Source: Pardosa pseudoannulata
Lineage: Eukaryota > Arthropoda > Arachnida > Araneae > Lycosidae
Length of the DNA stretch: 64,000 nt
Direction: 5' to 3'
NCBI GenBank assembly: GCA_032207245.1
Contig: CM063504.1
Location: forward strand, 86,492,575 to 86,556,574
Shown: positions 15,723 to 27,436 of the stretch, piece by piece
Position numbering within the stretch: position 1 is the stretch's first letter
Layout of the letters: each line of letters begins with the position of its first letter
The notes under the pieces: model-generated
Told to the model about the DNA's origin: nothing
The model's database searches: none
Seen by the model: only the letters and a program-made list of their open reading frames with translations
Made by a program: the position numbers and the translations under genes

Positions 15723-17666
15723 TGGAATATATTTAATGCTTCTATAAATCTGAAAGAAAGCAAAAGCTAAAATTATTATCTATTACTTTAAACACTATAC
15801 AATTTATAGTTCTATTTTAAGCTTGGAGAGAATCGGAGTTTATTTTATTTTTTGTTAAATTACTTGAAGGAGTAGTTGGTTAAATTATTTGAAAGTTCCT
15901 TTACTTTAGTATTTACAGATTTATGATTTTAAAAATGATAAACTTATAGAGTTCAACAGAACAGCCTGTCAACAAAGATAGTATCATGTAGTGTTACTTT
16001 TTGTTGACCTAAAATATTGAAAGATGTCATGGAAGTGCCTTAAAAGCGATAAGTTCGTAGGAAGAAAATTAAAAGGTCGCACTAAACTTATTTTCTATAT
16101 ATGATAATATCTGGGAAACTGCATATCAAAACCCTTTCATGACATTTTTTACCTCTATATGTACTAACTTTAAAGAGAAAATGAATAAATTTAAAATTTA
16201 AATAGTTTGTTAGAATAAAAGCTTTTTGAATAATGTCTAGCTGCAGTTTTCCTTGGAATTTCATTGTTGTTTTCTAAAATAGTTATTCAGAGTTTTTACT
16301 ATTTTGTATTCTGGTAATTTTACATTTAAAAAATTAAAAAAAAAAGAAAACTATTTTCTCTTAGGAGAGTCTTAAGCTCGCCGAGCTTCGACATAAGTGG
16401 CTGAGCGACTTCGCTTCATAATTTACCTTAATTAATTTCGAAAGTTGGGATGAATGCTATTCAAAACTTAAAAAGGAACAGTTGTTATTTTAATCATTGG
16501 CAATGGAACATTTATTTTATTTTATAAGAAACTGTGTATCTGAGAGATCTGACGAGAGTACTAAAGTGTAAACCTTTTTTAGATTTCAAAATTATTTTAA
16601 TTTTTCATTTTCTCTCCGTTGTCGACAAATATCACTGTTAGCATACATAAAAAATGAATGCGATTTTAAATATTTATGTTGTAATAAAATTATCAAAAAT
16701 GAAAAATGTTTTTCTCACACAGTTCTTAAATTTCGCCTGAATTTTTGCTTCGTCTTCCCCATTTAACATTGGATGTTTGTTAATTATATCATAACCATTG
16801 TATATGTTGCCGATAATTTACTAAGTGTAGAAAATATTTTACAAGCTTTACAGTTAACATTCAATTTTTAATTGATAAAGCTCTTTTTTATTCATAGAAT
16901 TCATGTAATTTGTATTCTCAAGGCAGCTTGTTAAAGGCGTATTGACCATATTGAATGGTATAATTCTTCAAAAGGCAACTGTGCTGTACCGAAATACATG
17001 CATAATATAGAGAGGCAGGAATTAAAATAATTATGTGTACAACAATTTGTGTACTCAGAAATATGTACAAGATTTATTAAAGGGCGTGGTACCTTTTAAC
17101 TGCTACAAAAGTCGAGAAACAGATCCATGAGTTCAGTCTTCTATAATAATGAAAATAACTTGATTAGAAATTTGAAATTATTGTCTAGATAAATAGTAGT
17201 TAAGATAAGAGAAAATTGATATAAAGTTTTGTTTCTACGTAAATACTTAAGATACAGTGAAAAAAATTGAAAGCAATCGATTTTCAACTATATATAGAGA
17301 GTGAAATTGTAGAAAGTTGTATAATTATATAAAGAGGATATACAGAAACATTTTTTAAAAATAAATTAAACTACATTTAACGCCTAATAACTAAATAGTG
17401 GAATTATTCATTTAGCAGATAACTGCACATAGCTAAGGCAAAAGTTTTGGAATAAAATATAAAGGATAAAGGATTGTTAAAATTCATTGTAGACGATGAA
17501 CTTCTGATGAGGTATGTTTTCTATGCTAATTCAAACATTACATAGCCGAGATTATCAGGGAATCGGTGCAAGAGGAACTTGGGGTAACATATAAATATGG
17601 ACGGAAGTTTTAGCTTCTCGGGGTGTTTAGTTTCTTGAGGTTGTGATTAAAAAATCAAGATGCATA
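15719..17666. other. No gene identified
   Basis: AT-rich sequence. I see no supported gene or transposon boundary before the Ginger-like element. Confidence 0.5.
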
Positions 17667-18801
17667 TGTTACTGTGAATGCCCCATATTGGAGAATGTTG
17701 ACATTCACCGGTGAATGTCGACATACACCAAATACTTCGGTGAAAGACCGAATATTTTTTTATGTTCTTATATATTCGGACTATCACCGGTGTATGTCGA
17801 CAATCCCCATGCACTGATGGTGAATGTTGAAAGAAATATTTTTGTTACTTTTTTAAATCACACTTTATTATTAAAATATATAAGGATATATGTCAAAATA
17901 GCACAAACCATGAAGGAATACTCCAAAGTCCCTGTGTCGATTCCAAAGAAAAATATCAAAGAGAAGCTTCAACTTACTACACCTTCTATCAAGCCCTGAT
18001 CAAACAGCAGATGTTTATCTCTATTAAAAGAACTGCTACTAAAGATAATCTTCTAATGTATGCAACAAAAATGTTACAAACTTCAAAAAGAAAATTTCCT
18101 AATGCTCAAATCGATGACACTGTGCGAATACCAGGCCCTGTAGTCGACCGTGGTCATACATATGCCCGAAATGTATTGTCGGTTTTTATTGAAATAGAAG
18201 ATTCTGACTTTTATAAACTAGTAAAGAAAAATGGTACCCTCATGCTGCTTTATACCTGTAATCAGTTTATATTTTGTAAAAAAAAGTTACTCTCTATATA
18301 TGAGATTTCTTCGCAAGAAATGTCGCTGAGAGAAGCAGCTGCAGCTAATTCGAGAAGTGGAGGGCATGTCTATAAACGCTGTCATTGTAAAAAGAAATGT
18401 TTCATTAATAAATGCCATTAAAAATATAAGGGACTCCTTTTGCAATTCAAATTACTATAACAGTTTAAATTGTTGCAACAAATAAGATAGTATAACGTCA
18501 ATCAGATAATTAAGTTAATTATTGATATGATTTTCTGTTCTAAGAGTGTCCGGTTTGTTCTAAGTTCAACAGTTACATGTGCTACTACTATAGATTTGAC
18601 TGAATTACGGAGAAGAAAATATAAATATCCGACATGTTCAACATTCACCATTAGTGCATGGTGAATGTCGACATTTACCGGTGTAAGTCAGAAATAAAAG
18701 TATTTAGCAAATATTTCGGACATACACCAAATGACTACGTGAATGTTGACATTCACCGGTGAAAGTCGACATTCTCCAGATTTCGGTCTTTCACAGTAAC
18801 A
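17667..18801 (+). mobile_element. Ginger-like DNA transposon, internally deleted
   Basis: The ends are TGTTACTGTG and CACAGTAACA, matching the TGTNR...YNACA termini of Ginger elements, and both flanks carry the 4-bp duplication CATA (17663-17666 and 18802-18805). Inverted repeats extend about 165 bp at each end (17667-17832 and 18636-18801). They contain four ACCGGT-centred palindrome-like sites, one a perfect 18-bp palindrome at 17701-17718. The interior keeps only the end of the integrase gene. Ginger transposons use a retroviral-type integrase in a DNA element. The boundary signals are seen directly, and the family assignment also rests on the protein remnant. Confidence 0.78.
18011..18421 (+). 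pseudogene. Integrase C-terminal remnant of the Ginger-like element
   Basis: An open frame reads through KMLQTSKRKFPNAQI, then DTVRIPGPVVDRG (similar in position and pattern to the small GPY/F-like domain after retroviral-type integrase cores), then SLREAAAANSRSGG, and ends with a Cys/His cluster CHCKKKCFINKCH before a TAA. I recognise this as the C-terminal part of transposon-derived integrases that arthropod annotations often label KRAB-A domain-containing protein 2-like. The zinc-binding and DDE catalytic regions are missing: upstream sequence to 17832 is in another frame and is not integrase-like. The Met at 18011 is an internal codon, not a real start. The fragment lies between the two long inverted repeats, as expected after internal deletion. 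It is almost certainly non-functional as a recombinase. Confidence 0.68.
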
Positions 18802-19516
18802 CATACATATGATACTGCTCATATCTTAATTATTAGTTCTTCTGATAAGAGAGCAGGCTGTTTATGAAGTCAGGGGCATTCATGTAATAAAGTTTACAAT
18901 TATTGATTACCGACAAGTGAAATAAAACTGCCTCGAATTAGTGGCGATCTTAATAAAAAGTGTTTGTGCATAAATTCTGTTTAGCCCTTCCGTGTGCGTG
19001 GGAACATAGATAATTGCTCATTTCCTCGTGATGTTGCGGTCACGGTTTTCGATTAAATATGCATAAAACCCATGCAATGGATACGTATTAAAGCCAGTCA
19101 TACGACTTCATCCATCTGTACAGGTGTTTCAATATTAACAGCTGCTATAAATAAATAAATAGGAAAACATACATTACATATACGTGAAAGTAAATGTTAG
19201 AGGTGGGATACGACCCGAAATCATCTGCTGCTGCCATTGGTGCAAATGTAAACTTTCAAGCTGTCATTTTCCCACCCCTGATATGTAAAAATAAAAGATA
19301 AAAAATAAAAATTGTTGTAAAATAGTCCAACAGTTAAGAAAAAAGACAAGGGAAATTAAAAGGGAGGTTCCGATCTTGTGTGTTCTCAGCGTCCAGTTAA
19401 CGAGTCGAATCTTTTTTCCTTGAATGTGTTTCTTCACTGCGTGCGGAAATGTGTCAAGGAACTGGACAACATGTTCTGTCCAGTCTTGTACTGTCGCTCT
19501 GGTTTAGCTGGGGTCA

Positions 19517-19669
19517 TCACACATGTGCCACAAATTCCGGATTCAGATAAGAGAAACCGGAAAATTCCGCCTGATCGATGTTCATGATTACGATTTTATC
19601 GGCCGGAGTCAAGTCGGGTGCGCTCGTGGTGAACTGCTTGTCGAAATTTCCAACATCTTGAGGATGAGT
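19517..19669 (-). CDS. PRKC: Conventional PKC, alternative C-terminal V5 exon (beta II-like)
   Basis: This terminal exon encodes 50 residues and a TGA stop. On the minus strand it follows a T-rich tract ending TTTTTTTTCCAG, and coding starts in frame with THPQDV. It contains the NFD motif (GNFDKQF), the turn-motif Thr-Pro (LTPADK), IMNIDQAEF, the hydrophobic motif FSGFSY and the tail NPEFVAHV. In conventional PKCs these phosphorylated motifs stabilise the mature Ser/Thr kinase, and the tail influences localisation. The sequence is closest in pattern to the vertebrate PKC-beta II tail (IMNLDQNEFAGFSYTNPEFV). The kinase exons are not in the window and should lie beyond 64000 on this strand. A second tail exon in the same phase lies 41 kb upstream at 61003-61173, so the two are probably alternative last exons. 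No frameshift or damage is seen. I could not settle the poly(A) site. Confidence 0.9.
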   Translation of the reverse strand, partial: THPQDVGNFDKQFTTSAPDLTPADKIVIMNIDQAEFSGFSYLNPEFVAHV

Positions 19670-19810
19670 CTGGAAAAAAAAATAATAAATAAAAGGTTGG
19701 TGATATGAAATCAAACATTAAAGGGCTACAGAACAGTAAAGTTCCAACCGTCTATTCCTACTTTTTTAGAATGAGATGAAGATATTTCATTTCATTAAGT
19801 CTCTTATCTG

Positions 19811-20486
19811 CAGGGTCTGATTATCGCACAGGCACTTGGGGCACGTGCCATGGGCCCGAAAATTTTAAGGGGCAAGAAAATTTCGTCGAGTGCTTGAAAC
19901 ACATATTAAGTGGGGAAAAATTGCAAGCTTACGCTACCATCGTTAAGTTTTTATAAATTATTGCACGAGGTAATTCTGTTTGTCATGAACTTTATTGTTT
20001 CCTATTTACTTTAATTTTATTCACCTGATAATTAATTCCATCAACAAACCTGGTGCTCTTTTTATCCTATGGGTTATTGCATATTTATATGACAGATTAT
20101 TAGCAGCATACCACTATAAACCATTAAATCACTTCATCAATTTAAATTATTTTTAATTCCATTATTATTTATTTTCTGCACCACAGAGCTTGTGAGCGTG
20201 ACAAGGTAAAAATAAAAATAGTGGGTCACTCTAGGTCTTTAAATGTCTTTAATTTTTAGCATGGCTAAACAGAGATAATAATGATTACGTAAAATGAAAA
20301 TTTGGTGTTTTTGATTTTGAATATTACTTTAATGCTAATTTCTTAAATATGTTTACTAATTCAATGTTATAATTTTTATATGACTGTAATTATGATAATA
20401 ACTTGTCACTATAAATTTGCAATGGGGGTGGAGGGCACAAAAATTGGATCGTGCCTTGGGCACAAAAGTATCTTAGTCAGTCCCTG
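19811..20486. mobile_element. Non-autonomous hAT element
   Basis: Ends CAGGGTCTGATTATC...GGCACTTGGGGCACG and CGTGCCTTGGGCACAA...CTTAGTCAGTCCCTG form imperfect inverted repeats. The 8-bp flanks CTTATCTG (19803-19810) and CTTATTTG (20487-20494) match at seven positions. It is 676 bp, AT-rich inside, with no transposase. It sits just upstream, in transcription sense, of the PKC exon at 19517-19669. Confidence 0.85.
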
Positions 20487-20599
20487 CTTATTTGTGCTTA
20501 TTAATTTAAAACCTTAATTTTCCAAGTGTGGTATCATAGACTGCTAGTGTTTAATTTTATTAAATTCTTTACGGGAAATTGGAAGTAGGAAATTGCACT

Positions 20600-20860
20600 G
20601 TTCTGTAGTAGTCTTTCCTGAACTCTGCAAGGCTTTGATTTGATAACCCACCAACGGGCTGTCTTGAGGAGTGTAAGGCATGGCATTCATCATTCAGATT
20701 TTCTTCAATTTTGATCATTCTCAGGTAGGAGAAATTTTGCTCCTGATTCCATACTTCTCTCTCACCTGCCGAACTCCTAGCTAGAAGGTGTACAAGCTCA
20801 CAGATTTATCCTGCACGTTTCTTAGTTGTACAATGAAATGTGACAGACTTGAACCCCGGC
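20600..20860. repeat. Diverged dispersed repeat, copy 1 (pair with 33500)
   Basis: It aligns loosely with 33500-33760 in the same orientation. Shared stretches include CTTCAATTTTGATCATTCTCAG / CTTTAATTTTAATCATTCTCAG, CTGATTCC.TAC, CACAGATTTA / CATAGATTTA and ACGGG.TG. No ends were defined and the class is unknown. Confidence 0.55.
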
Positions 20861-21606
20861 AAAGACGGAACCATTGTGTGTTTAGTCTATGGACGGAACC
20901 TGGTCTTGGTGCATTATGGATTTGTTATCCATAGTCCTTCGTCTAGTATGCGTGTTATATATCCTGAGTTCCAGGATACTTTTAAAAAATGGATTGAAGA
21001 TCCTTTAGGACAGGGTTCATTAACGGTGAACCCTTCACTTTCTGAAGGGTTCTGCGAATAATTACTAGTTATTATATAACATTGAACTGTAAGGGAATCT
21101 CTTAGTGATCATTTTACAGTTCATTGGTAATTTTTCACAGAACTCTTCAGAAATTTCCCGGAATCTGAGCATGAAGAACTCTGCTTTAGAAAGTGAAGCA
21201 AGATAAAGTCGTGACAATGTAATTGAACAACACCCACCTGTCTACAAACTTCGTGCATCTATTCGCCGTGTGTTGGGTGTAATAGAACCTAGACTAGAAA
21301 TAGTTTATGAGTTATCGGAAAAGCGCAAAAACCTGCTCCTTACGTGACCCCAAAAAAGAAGCAACATACGCCTTATGTTTGAAATTAGGTACGGATCTAG
21401 TGAGTGTGGAGAGCGTATATGCAAGCAGGCAGTCAAATTTCTAGGGCGACTTATAGTTGTCCTAACTAAATTTTTTTAGACATTTTATCGAAAATATTTA
21501 GTGAGAAAATCTATATATTTTTCTCTCTTTTCGCATCTGGGAAAAATATTATAATAAACTTTGGTTAGTATTTACTGAATACTTCTTCACATATTTTATC
21601 CCTTAA

Positions 21607-22230
21607 CCCCTTCCAGGTTTTTCCCTAGCTGAACTCGGGCAGGCGAAATGTACCATCCTGGATCATCCCGAATTTAGCTCGGGCACTGTGAAATTTTGCA
21701 CTGTATAATTAGTCTTTCCCGAATTATTTCACAAGTGGTTTTTATGGTTTTGATTTCTTTTGTTTACTTTTCTGGCTACTAGATTATTTGCTGCTCAAAG
21801 AGAGACAGTAGAGAGAAGAAGGTAAGGAGAGAAACAAGGTTCTACTGTCCAGATTGCGATGTTGGACTATGTGCAGTACCGTGTTTTCGATTGTATCATA
21901 TACGACCAAATTTTGATTAATAATTTCATAATCATTTATGTAAATGCATAGGATATAAATAAAATTTAATTCAAGATAAAAGCTAGGTATTCTAAGCTTT
22001 ATATTTATTGTTAGTGTGAATTGACTCCAAAGTCTAATGATTTCTGCCGTATAGAAAGCCAACTATACAGGTAAATTACTCATTTACTTGATTTTTTTAC
22101 ATTAATTTTTAAGAATTTTTGTATGCGAATGATGCTATTACTTTTAAAAAACTATGTATGTATGAAAATAAGCCTAAAAAATTGACATTTTTTGACCCAT
22201 AATCCTGAAATAAAATGAACCTGGAAGGGG
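21607..22230 (+). mobile_element. piggyBac-like element, internally deleted
   Basis: TTAA target duplications (21603-21606 and 22231-22234) bracket inverted repeats CCCCTTCCAGGTT and AACCTGGAAGGGG. TTAA duplication is diagnostic of piggyBac-type transposition. The 624-bp interior retains the end of a transposase gene (21789-21920) but not its catalytic core. Confidence 0.9.
21789..21920 (+). pseudogene. piggyBac transposase C-terminal Cys-rich domain remnant
   Basis: Reading + from TGC at 21789 gives 43 residues to a TAA, including CCSKRDSREKK, TRFYCPDCDVGLCAVPCF and LYHIRPNFD. The C-x2-C-x4-C-x3-C spacing followed by His matches the Cys-rich zinc-binding domain at the extreme C-terminus of piggyBac transposases, which binds the inverted repeats. 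Just upstream in this frame is a TAG, and the DDD catalytic domain is absent, so this is the tail left by internal deletion. It lies inside a TTAA-flanked element, which supports the identification. Confidence 0.85.
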
Positions 22231-22933
22231 TTAAAAACAGATTGAATTGCAGAATATTAAAATCATTTTAGAAGGAATATTTACTTTAAAAATTTCAGAA
22301 ATGCCAACCAAGAAAATATCTAAAGAAATTTATCATCAGAGGTAAAATATAATTTATATTGTATAATTTTCAAAATTAAATTGTATTTTTCGCCTACCTC
22401 TGATTAACAATCAAAAAGAAATTATGCAAAAAGTTAGGATTATCAGATTTTATTGCTGAACTGGTAAATAAGAGAGCAAAAAGAGTACACTTTATGAGTG
22501 CAGTTTGTTACTTTTACTTTATAGGATATTGTCTAATAGGAAATTTGGCATTTCACAGTGTGCGGCCCCAAAAAGGAATTCCCCACTATGCACTGAAAAT
22601 TTTTATAAGCTCATACGACATTGAACGTACGAAAGCATAAATAAAGTATATTCACTAACCTGACACATAATGACAATAGAAAATAGCACTATTTACAACT
22701 TATTTCCAATAAAAAATGGAAGGGACATCTTTCCAAACTATAATTCTTAAATTCCCAAACTTAACTTTTAAATTTAGCCGCTTGATAGAAGCGACTAAAT
22801 TTAAGAGGGGGCTGATCGGTGCTAGCGAAACCTCAGAGAGGATCTCTATTCCCCCCTCCCTAAAATTAAGGGCAATCTGGTCTGAGGACATTGAAGGGAT
22901 ATTTGAAACTAAATTTCCTCTACCTATCCATCT

Positions 22934-23103
22934 AGACGATGGCCGAATGTTATGACGCTGCTCTTCGGTACCGCAATCCGAGGATTCGAATCTAGTTGTT
23001 GGCATAGATGTTCATAGCCTCTAGGTATCAGCTTTCAGCAGTAGGTCCCGGTCTCATTAGTCCTCTTGTAGCAAAACCAAGTAGCACTCTAAACCAAACC
23101 ACC
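22934..23103 (+). repeat. tRNA-derived SINE, copy 2
   Basis: A head resembling ACGATGGCCGAATG (A box) and GGATTCGAATCTAG (B-box region) is followed by CATAGATGTTCATAGCC, CAGTAGGTCCCGGTCTCATTAG and a 3' end AGCACTCTAAACCAAACCACC. It is the same family as the copy at 37875-38051 but on the plus strand. Confidence 0.85.
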
Positions 23104-23639
23104 TACACGCTCAGGAGAACTTGGATATGTCCAAACAAAGTGGCATTAGCTACTTTATTTTGATAAGAAGAGGTTTACTGAAGGGGCAACAAAAGACAAT
23201 TATAAGAGAGAAAAATATGATTAAGAATTAAAAGGAGAAGAACAGGCATCTTATGCACAACTGCGGTATGCAATGTTCTGTATGCACCCCAATTACGGCA
23301 TCTTGGATAAGCCTTGATCCTTTGAGTAACAGTGATCGTCCAAGTACCATCATGAAAGTATCTTTTCCAATGTGCATTTTTAGCCTTATCCAGAGAGAAA
23401 GGAAGATTAGTAAGCCGTATTAACTCCCGCTAAAAGAATTTATGTCTCTTATATCATTCAGCGACCAATTTTAAACTCATGTGTAAACTAATTAATATTT
23501 CTATGAATATTTGCTTCAGTACCATTGTGAATCCTCACGAAATGTACTTGCTATTCTATCAATTCCTTTGCGAAAGAAAATTTTTTTACGAAATGAACAA
23601 CTCTTATGAATTTTATAAATAAAATCAGTATTTACATCA

Positions 23640-23884
23640 AAATAAAATATATGTTAACCTATAATTCTATACCGGTTTCTTATTTTAATTAAGATCAGTT
23701 AAATTAGTTAATGAAATCCTAGTTATTTAACCAATTAGTCTTAAATTCTACATGATTATATCTCAAGTAACAATTTCCATTTAAATAATAAAGCATCATA
23801 TCTTAAATATTTTAATTCACTTAAAATAAACATGATGCATAAATATTATTTTTTTACTTTTTTCAGTCCTAGTCAATTGTACAG
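23640..23884. repeat. Local direct duplication, copy 1
   Basis: About 245 bp repeated at 23928-24172 (offset about 286). The pair shares TGTTAACCTATAATT, AATGAAATCCTAGTTATTTAACC and AACATGATGCATAAATATTA, with a low level of substitution. AT-rich, non-coding. Confidence 0.93.
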
Positions 23885-23927
23885 AGCTTTTATAAATTAT
23901 ATGAATTATATTGAGCTATTTTCATCA

Positions 23928-24172
23928 AAACAAAATATGTTAACCTATAATTTTATACCGATTTCTTATTTTAATGAACATTAATTAAATTAGTTAATGA
24001 AATCCTAGTTATTTAACCTATCAGTCTCAAATTCTACATGATTATATCTCAAGTAACAATTTCCATTTAAATAATAAAGCATCATATCTTAAATATTTTA
24101 ATTCACTTAAAAATAAACATGATGCATAAATATTAATTTTTTACTTTTTTGAATCCTAGTCAATTATATAGA
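23928..24172. repeat. Local direct duplication, copy 2
   Basis: Partner of 23640-23884 with several substitutions and small indels, so the duplication is not brand new. Confidence 0.93.
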
Positions 24173-24974
24173 GTGTTAGGAAATTAAAAAAAAAAATAGA
24201 TTCCTTCCTTAAATCACCTAATTATTCATCCGATGCGTTTACGTTTCAGTCAACTTAAACCGTGACTGAAACCTTCATGTAAATCTCCTGCCACATGTGT
24301 GTATTTAAGCCTAGTCAGCGTTGTTAGCTGAGAAGCATTTCTAGCTAACGCTGCAGGTAACTAGCTTGTTTAATTTTTGTATTAAGTCGATACATGTTCA
24401 ATTTTTTTTTTCATAAATAAAATTTTAACTTAAAACTTTCGAAGTGTAAATTTTATTGAAATCCTAAAACTTCAAACCTCTGACGACTCTGAATTTTTTT
24501 TGAAGTGTTGGAAAAACTATATAAAACGATTAATTTTCCATCATAGAGCTTGCAGAGTTTCATATAAGCTTAGAGTAAAGAATAATTCATATAAACAAAA
24601 CATTAAGCTGCTACGCATTGGTCAAGATCTGTGAAATATACCAGGAATTTTGCGTTGATAAGCGAAATACTATCTCAAGCAAGCGGCTAATAACCCAGAA
24701 CCGGTCTTTTTTGCCATAGTTAGGAGGAGCTCATTTTCTCGGGTACTCTAGAAACGCGCAGAAAGAATTCATGGAAAAAAAATTGGACTCAAAAGTAGTA
24801 ATAAGACTTCTATTTTAATGGGAGTTTTATGTAAATTTTTTATATATTTATTTCTACATCTACAATTAACAATATATCAAAAAGTAAAAATTCCTGTACT
24901 TTCTTTAATGGCTACGTGGAAGATAAATATAAGGTAAAAGACTTTAATAAGCACTAAATAACATTACTTGCAAG
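24173..24974. other. No gene identified; weak LTR-like segment
   Basis: 24230-24500 has a TATTTAAGCC promoter-like motif (24301-24310) and an AATAAA (24416) roughly where a short LTR would have them, but no TG...CA boundaries or duplication could be fixed. Nothing else was seen. Confidence 0.3.
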
Positions 24975-25362
24975 TAGAGTTGTGAGCAGTGGAAAAAACC
25001 CGGTTTAAACCTGGGAAAAAACCGGGTTTTTTGGGAAGGGAATTTTGAAAATTTCCAAAACATGGGAATTTTGAAGTATTTTGAAGTCGCCAATTCCTAT
25101 GACACAATGAGAACCACCATTTTTTTCTGTCTTTGTTGTAGACCTCAAAAGTTGATATTTTCACAAAATTTAACTATTATATTCTGTGAAAAAAATTTGA
25201 ATAATTGGGATTAACTAACTATATTTGGCAAGGTATCATGTTTAGCCTGAAAGAATGAGTAAATTTTTAAGAAGTATCCAATATTTTTATTATAACATAA
25301 ATATTAGGCAATAACCTGTAGAGTCACAAAACCCATAAATCATTATTTTTCTTGGATAACAT

Positions 25363-25381
25363 CTCTCTCTCTCTCTCTCTC

Positions 25382-25451
<70 letters not shown>

Positions 25452-25463
25452 GTGTGTGTGTGT
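25363..25463. repeat. (CT)n(TA)n(TG)n compound microsatellite
   Basis: CT at 25363-25384, TA at 25386-25449, then TG to 25463. It lies inside the hAT element. Confidence 0.97.
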
Positions 25464-25769
25464 AGGAATTGGACACAAAATGCAACAGTGTCATTTGATT
25501 ACACCTTTAAATGATATATGCTTTACAAAAAATAATAAATTTATTTTAAATTTAAAGATATTTATTTTTATATTATAAAAGGAGGGGAAAAAGTTTAGCA
25601 TAAAGCAATTTACATAATAAATAATGATAAAAAAATAATGTATATAATTATTATATTAGCAATTAAAATGGAAGCAACCAGTTATGTGTTTGATAAAAAT
25701 AAAACTAACAGGGTAATTAATTACATAAGTACTACTATAAAATCATTTAAATGACCACTGCAATTTTTT

Positions 25770-25772
<3 letters not shown>

Positions 25773-25839
<67 letters not shown>
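25773..25839. repeat. (TA)n microsatellite
   Basis: About 66 bp of TA inside the same hAT element. Confidence 0.97.
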
Positions 25840-25841
<2 letters not shown>

Positions 25842-26052
25842 CCAAAAGTAAAAAAAAAATCTCTTAGAAATAATATGCCAGTTCTTATATAGCCACTGTT
25901 GAAAAAATAAATGTAAACATTGTTAAAATGATTCTTCCCAAAGTTCCCAAAATTCCTGTTTTATTCCCCAAAATTCCCGGGTTTATTCCCATCTCTTCAA
26001 AATTCCGGGTTTTTTTTACATCTCTACTTGCAAGGGGTTTGAATCCAAAGCG

Positions 26053-26110
26053 CAGGGCCGTAGCCAGAAATTATTTTCGGAGGGAGACCGAGGGGAAAGA
26101 CATTATTTTT
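26053..26110. mobile_element. Possible DNA-transposon end
   Basis: CAGGGCCGTAGCCAGAAATT is typical of the outer end of many arthropod hAT-like elements. No matching opposite end or duplication of CCAAAGCG was found, so the extent is unknown. Confidence 0.35.
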
Positions 26111-26555
26111 TATGAATGATACTTCAGAAAAACGACATGTTTTCTTGTATACACCCCTAATGAGAATCATAATACAATGTGGTTTTAAAATATCAAAATG
26201 ATAAAAAAAGGATATAATGAACAAATGTAAAGCTTAGAATAAGTGATGAAGTAACTGCACAATGAATTGAACAGTGAATTTAAAACTAAAAAAGTATAAA
26301 CTGTACATAGTATTAAATTCTAATTTTTAAAACAGATGTATAACTAAACAAAAAGAATAATTTTGAAAGAAAATGAACATGTTTAAATTTTTTACTCGTC
26401 TATTATAAAATAAGCTCTCCCTGGAGATTTGTAAAAACTTCAACAATTTCTTCCGATTGGATTGTACATTTATATTGTGATAAGTTACCATGAGGGCTAG
26501 TCAACCCACTTTTGTCGAATACAATTTGCACCTTTTTTTTTTAACTTACAGCCAC

Positions 26556-27072
26556 TAAAAACACTGTTCTAAACACACTGTTGTATAAACACACTATTCT
26601 AAATACACTGTTGTCTAAACACACTATTCTAAACACACTGTTGTCTAAACACACTATTTTTTACACACTGTTGTCTAAACACACTATTTTATACACACTG
26701 TTGTCTAAACACACTATCCTAAACACACTGTTGTATAAACACACTATTCTAAATACACTGTTGTCTAAACACACTATTCTAAACACACTGTTGTCTAAAC
26801 ACACTATTCTAAACACACTGTTGTCTAAACACTATTTTATACACACTGTTGTCTAAACACACTATCCTAAACACACTATTCTAAACACACTGTTGTCTAA
26901 ACACACTATTCTAAACACACTGTTGTCTAAACACACTATTCTAAACACACTGTTGTCTAAACACACTATTCTAAACACACTGTTGTCTAAACACACTATT
27001 CTAAACACACTGTTGTCTAAACACACTATTCTAAACACACTGTTGTCTGCACACACTATTCTAAACACACTA
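26556..27072. repeat. 30-bp minisatellite
   Basis: About 17 units of TTGTCTAAACACACTATTCTAAACACACTG. Each unit is two 15-bp half-units sharing CTAAACACACT. Variants include TTTTATACACACTG and a short unit near 26825-26885 where 4 bp and a half-unit are missing. The 3' half (26890-27060) is nearly homogeneous. Because 30 is a multiple of three, both strands show open frames (LLSKHTILN and VFRIVCLDN repeats). I see no start context or flanking exon to support translation. Confidence 0.96.
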
Positions 27073-27436
27073 TGCATAGCTAGACAGATGAGAAAACCAC
27101 ACGCATGGTTCATTTTTTTTCCATGATACGGTCTTTTTAGAATATCGGAGGGCGACCGGTCCCCTAAACCCTCCTCTAACTTTTGAGTTATTTCACATTG
27201 TGACTATGAAGGAGAACTAGCACAAATACACTGGTTGAAGAATTATTGTTTGAATATTCCAGTAGAAGCAAATTCTCTTATACGTGTAATTTCTTGGAAA
27301 AAACAACTGATTAAAATGATGCAAGTACCAAAGGTTTTATGTTTATTCTGGCAGAGGAAAGTAAAATTTTGGAAATAAAAGGTATATTCAATGTGGATGT
27401 TTAAATTTTAGTTGTACGGAATTATCAAATGTAAAC

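Larger units (their letters stand above)
24975..26026. mobile_element. hAT-type non-autonomous element with TA arrays inside
   Basis: Termini TAGAGTTGTGAGC and TTTACATCTCTA form short inverted repeats. The exact 8-bp duplication CTTGCAAG lies at 24967-24974 and 26027-26034. Subterminal AAACCCGG(G/T)TT and GGGAATTTTGAA motifs are repeated in inverse at both ends. The interior contains two microsatellites (25363-25463 and 25773-25839). No transposase was seen. Confidence 0.85.

Noticed and set aside
26556..27072. CRISPR-like direct repeats
   Set aside because: Units are contiguous with no unique spacers, and the window is eukaryotic. It is a minisatellite.
26581..27126. Open frames on both strands across the minisatellite
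   Set aside because: They exist only because the 30-bp unit is a multiple of three without stops. There is no start context, domain or flanking exon.
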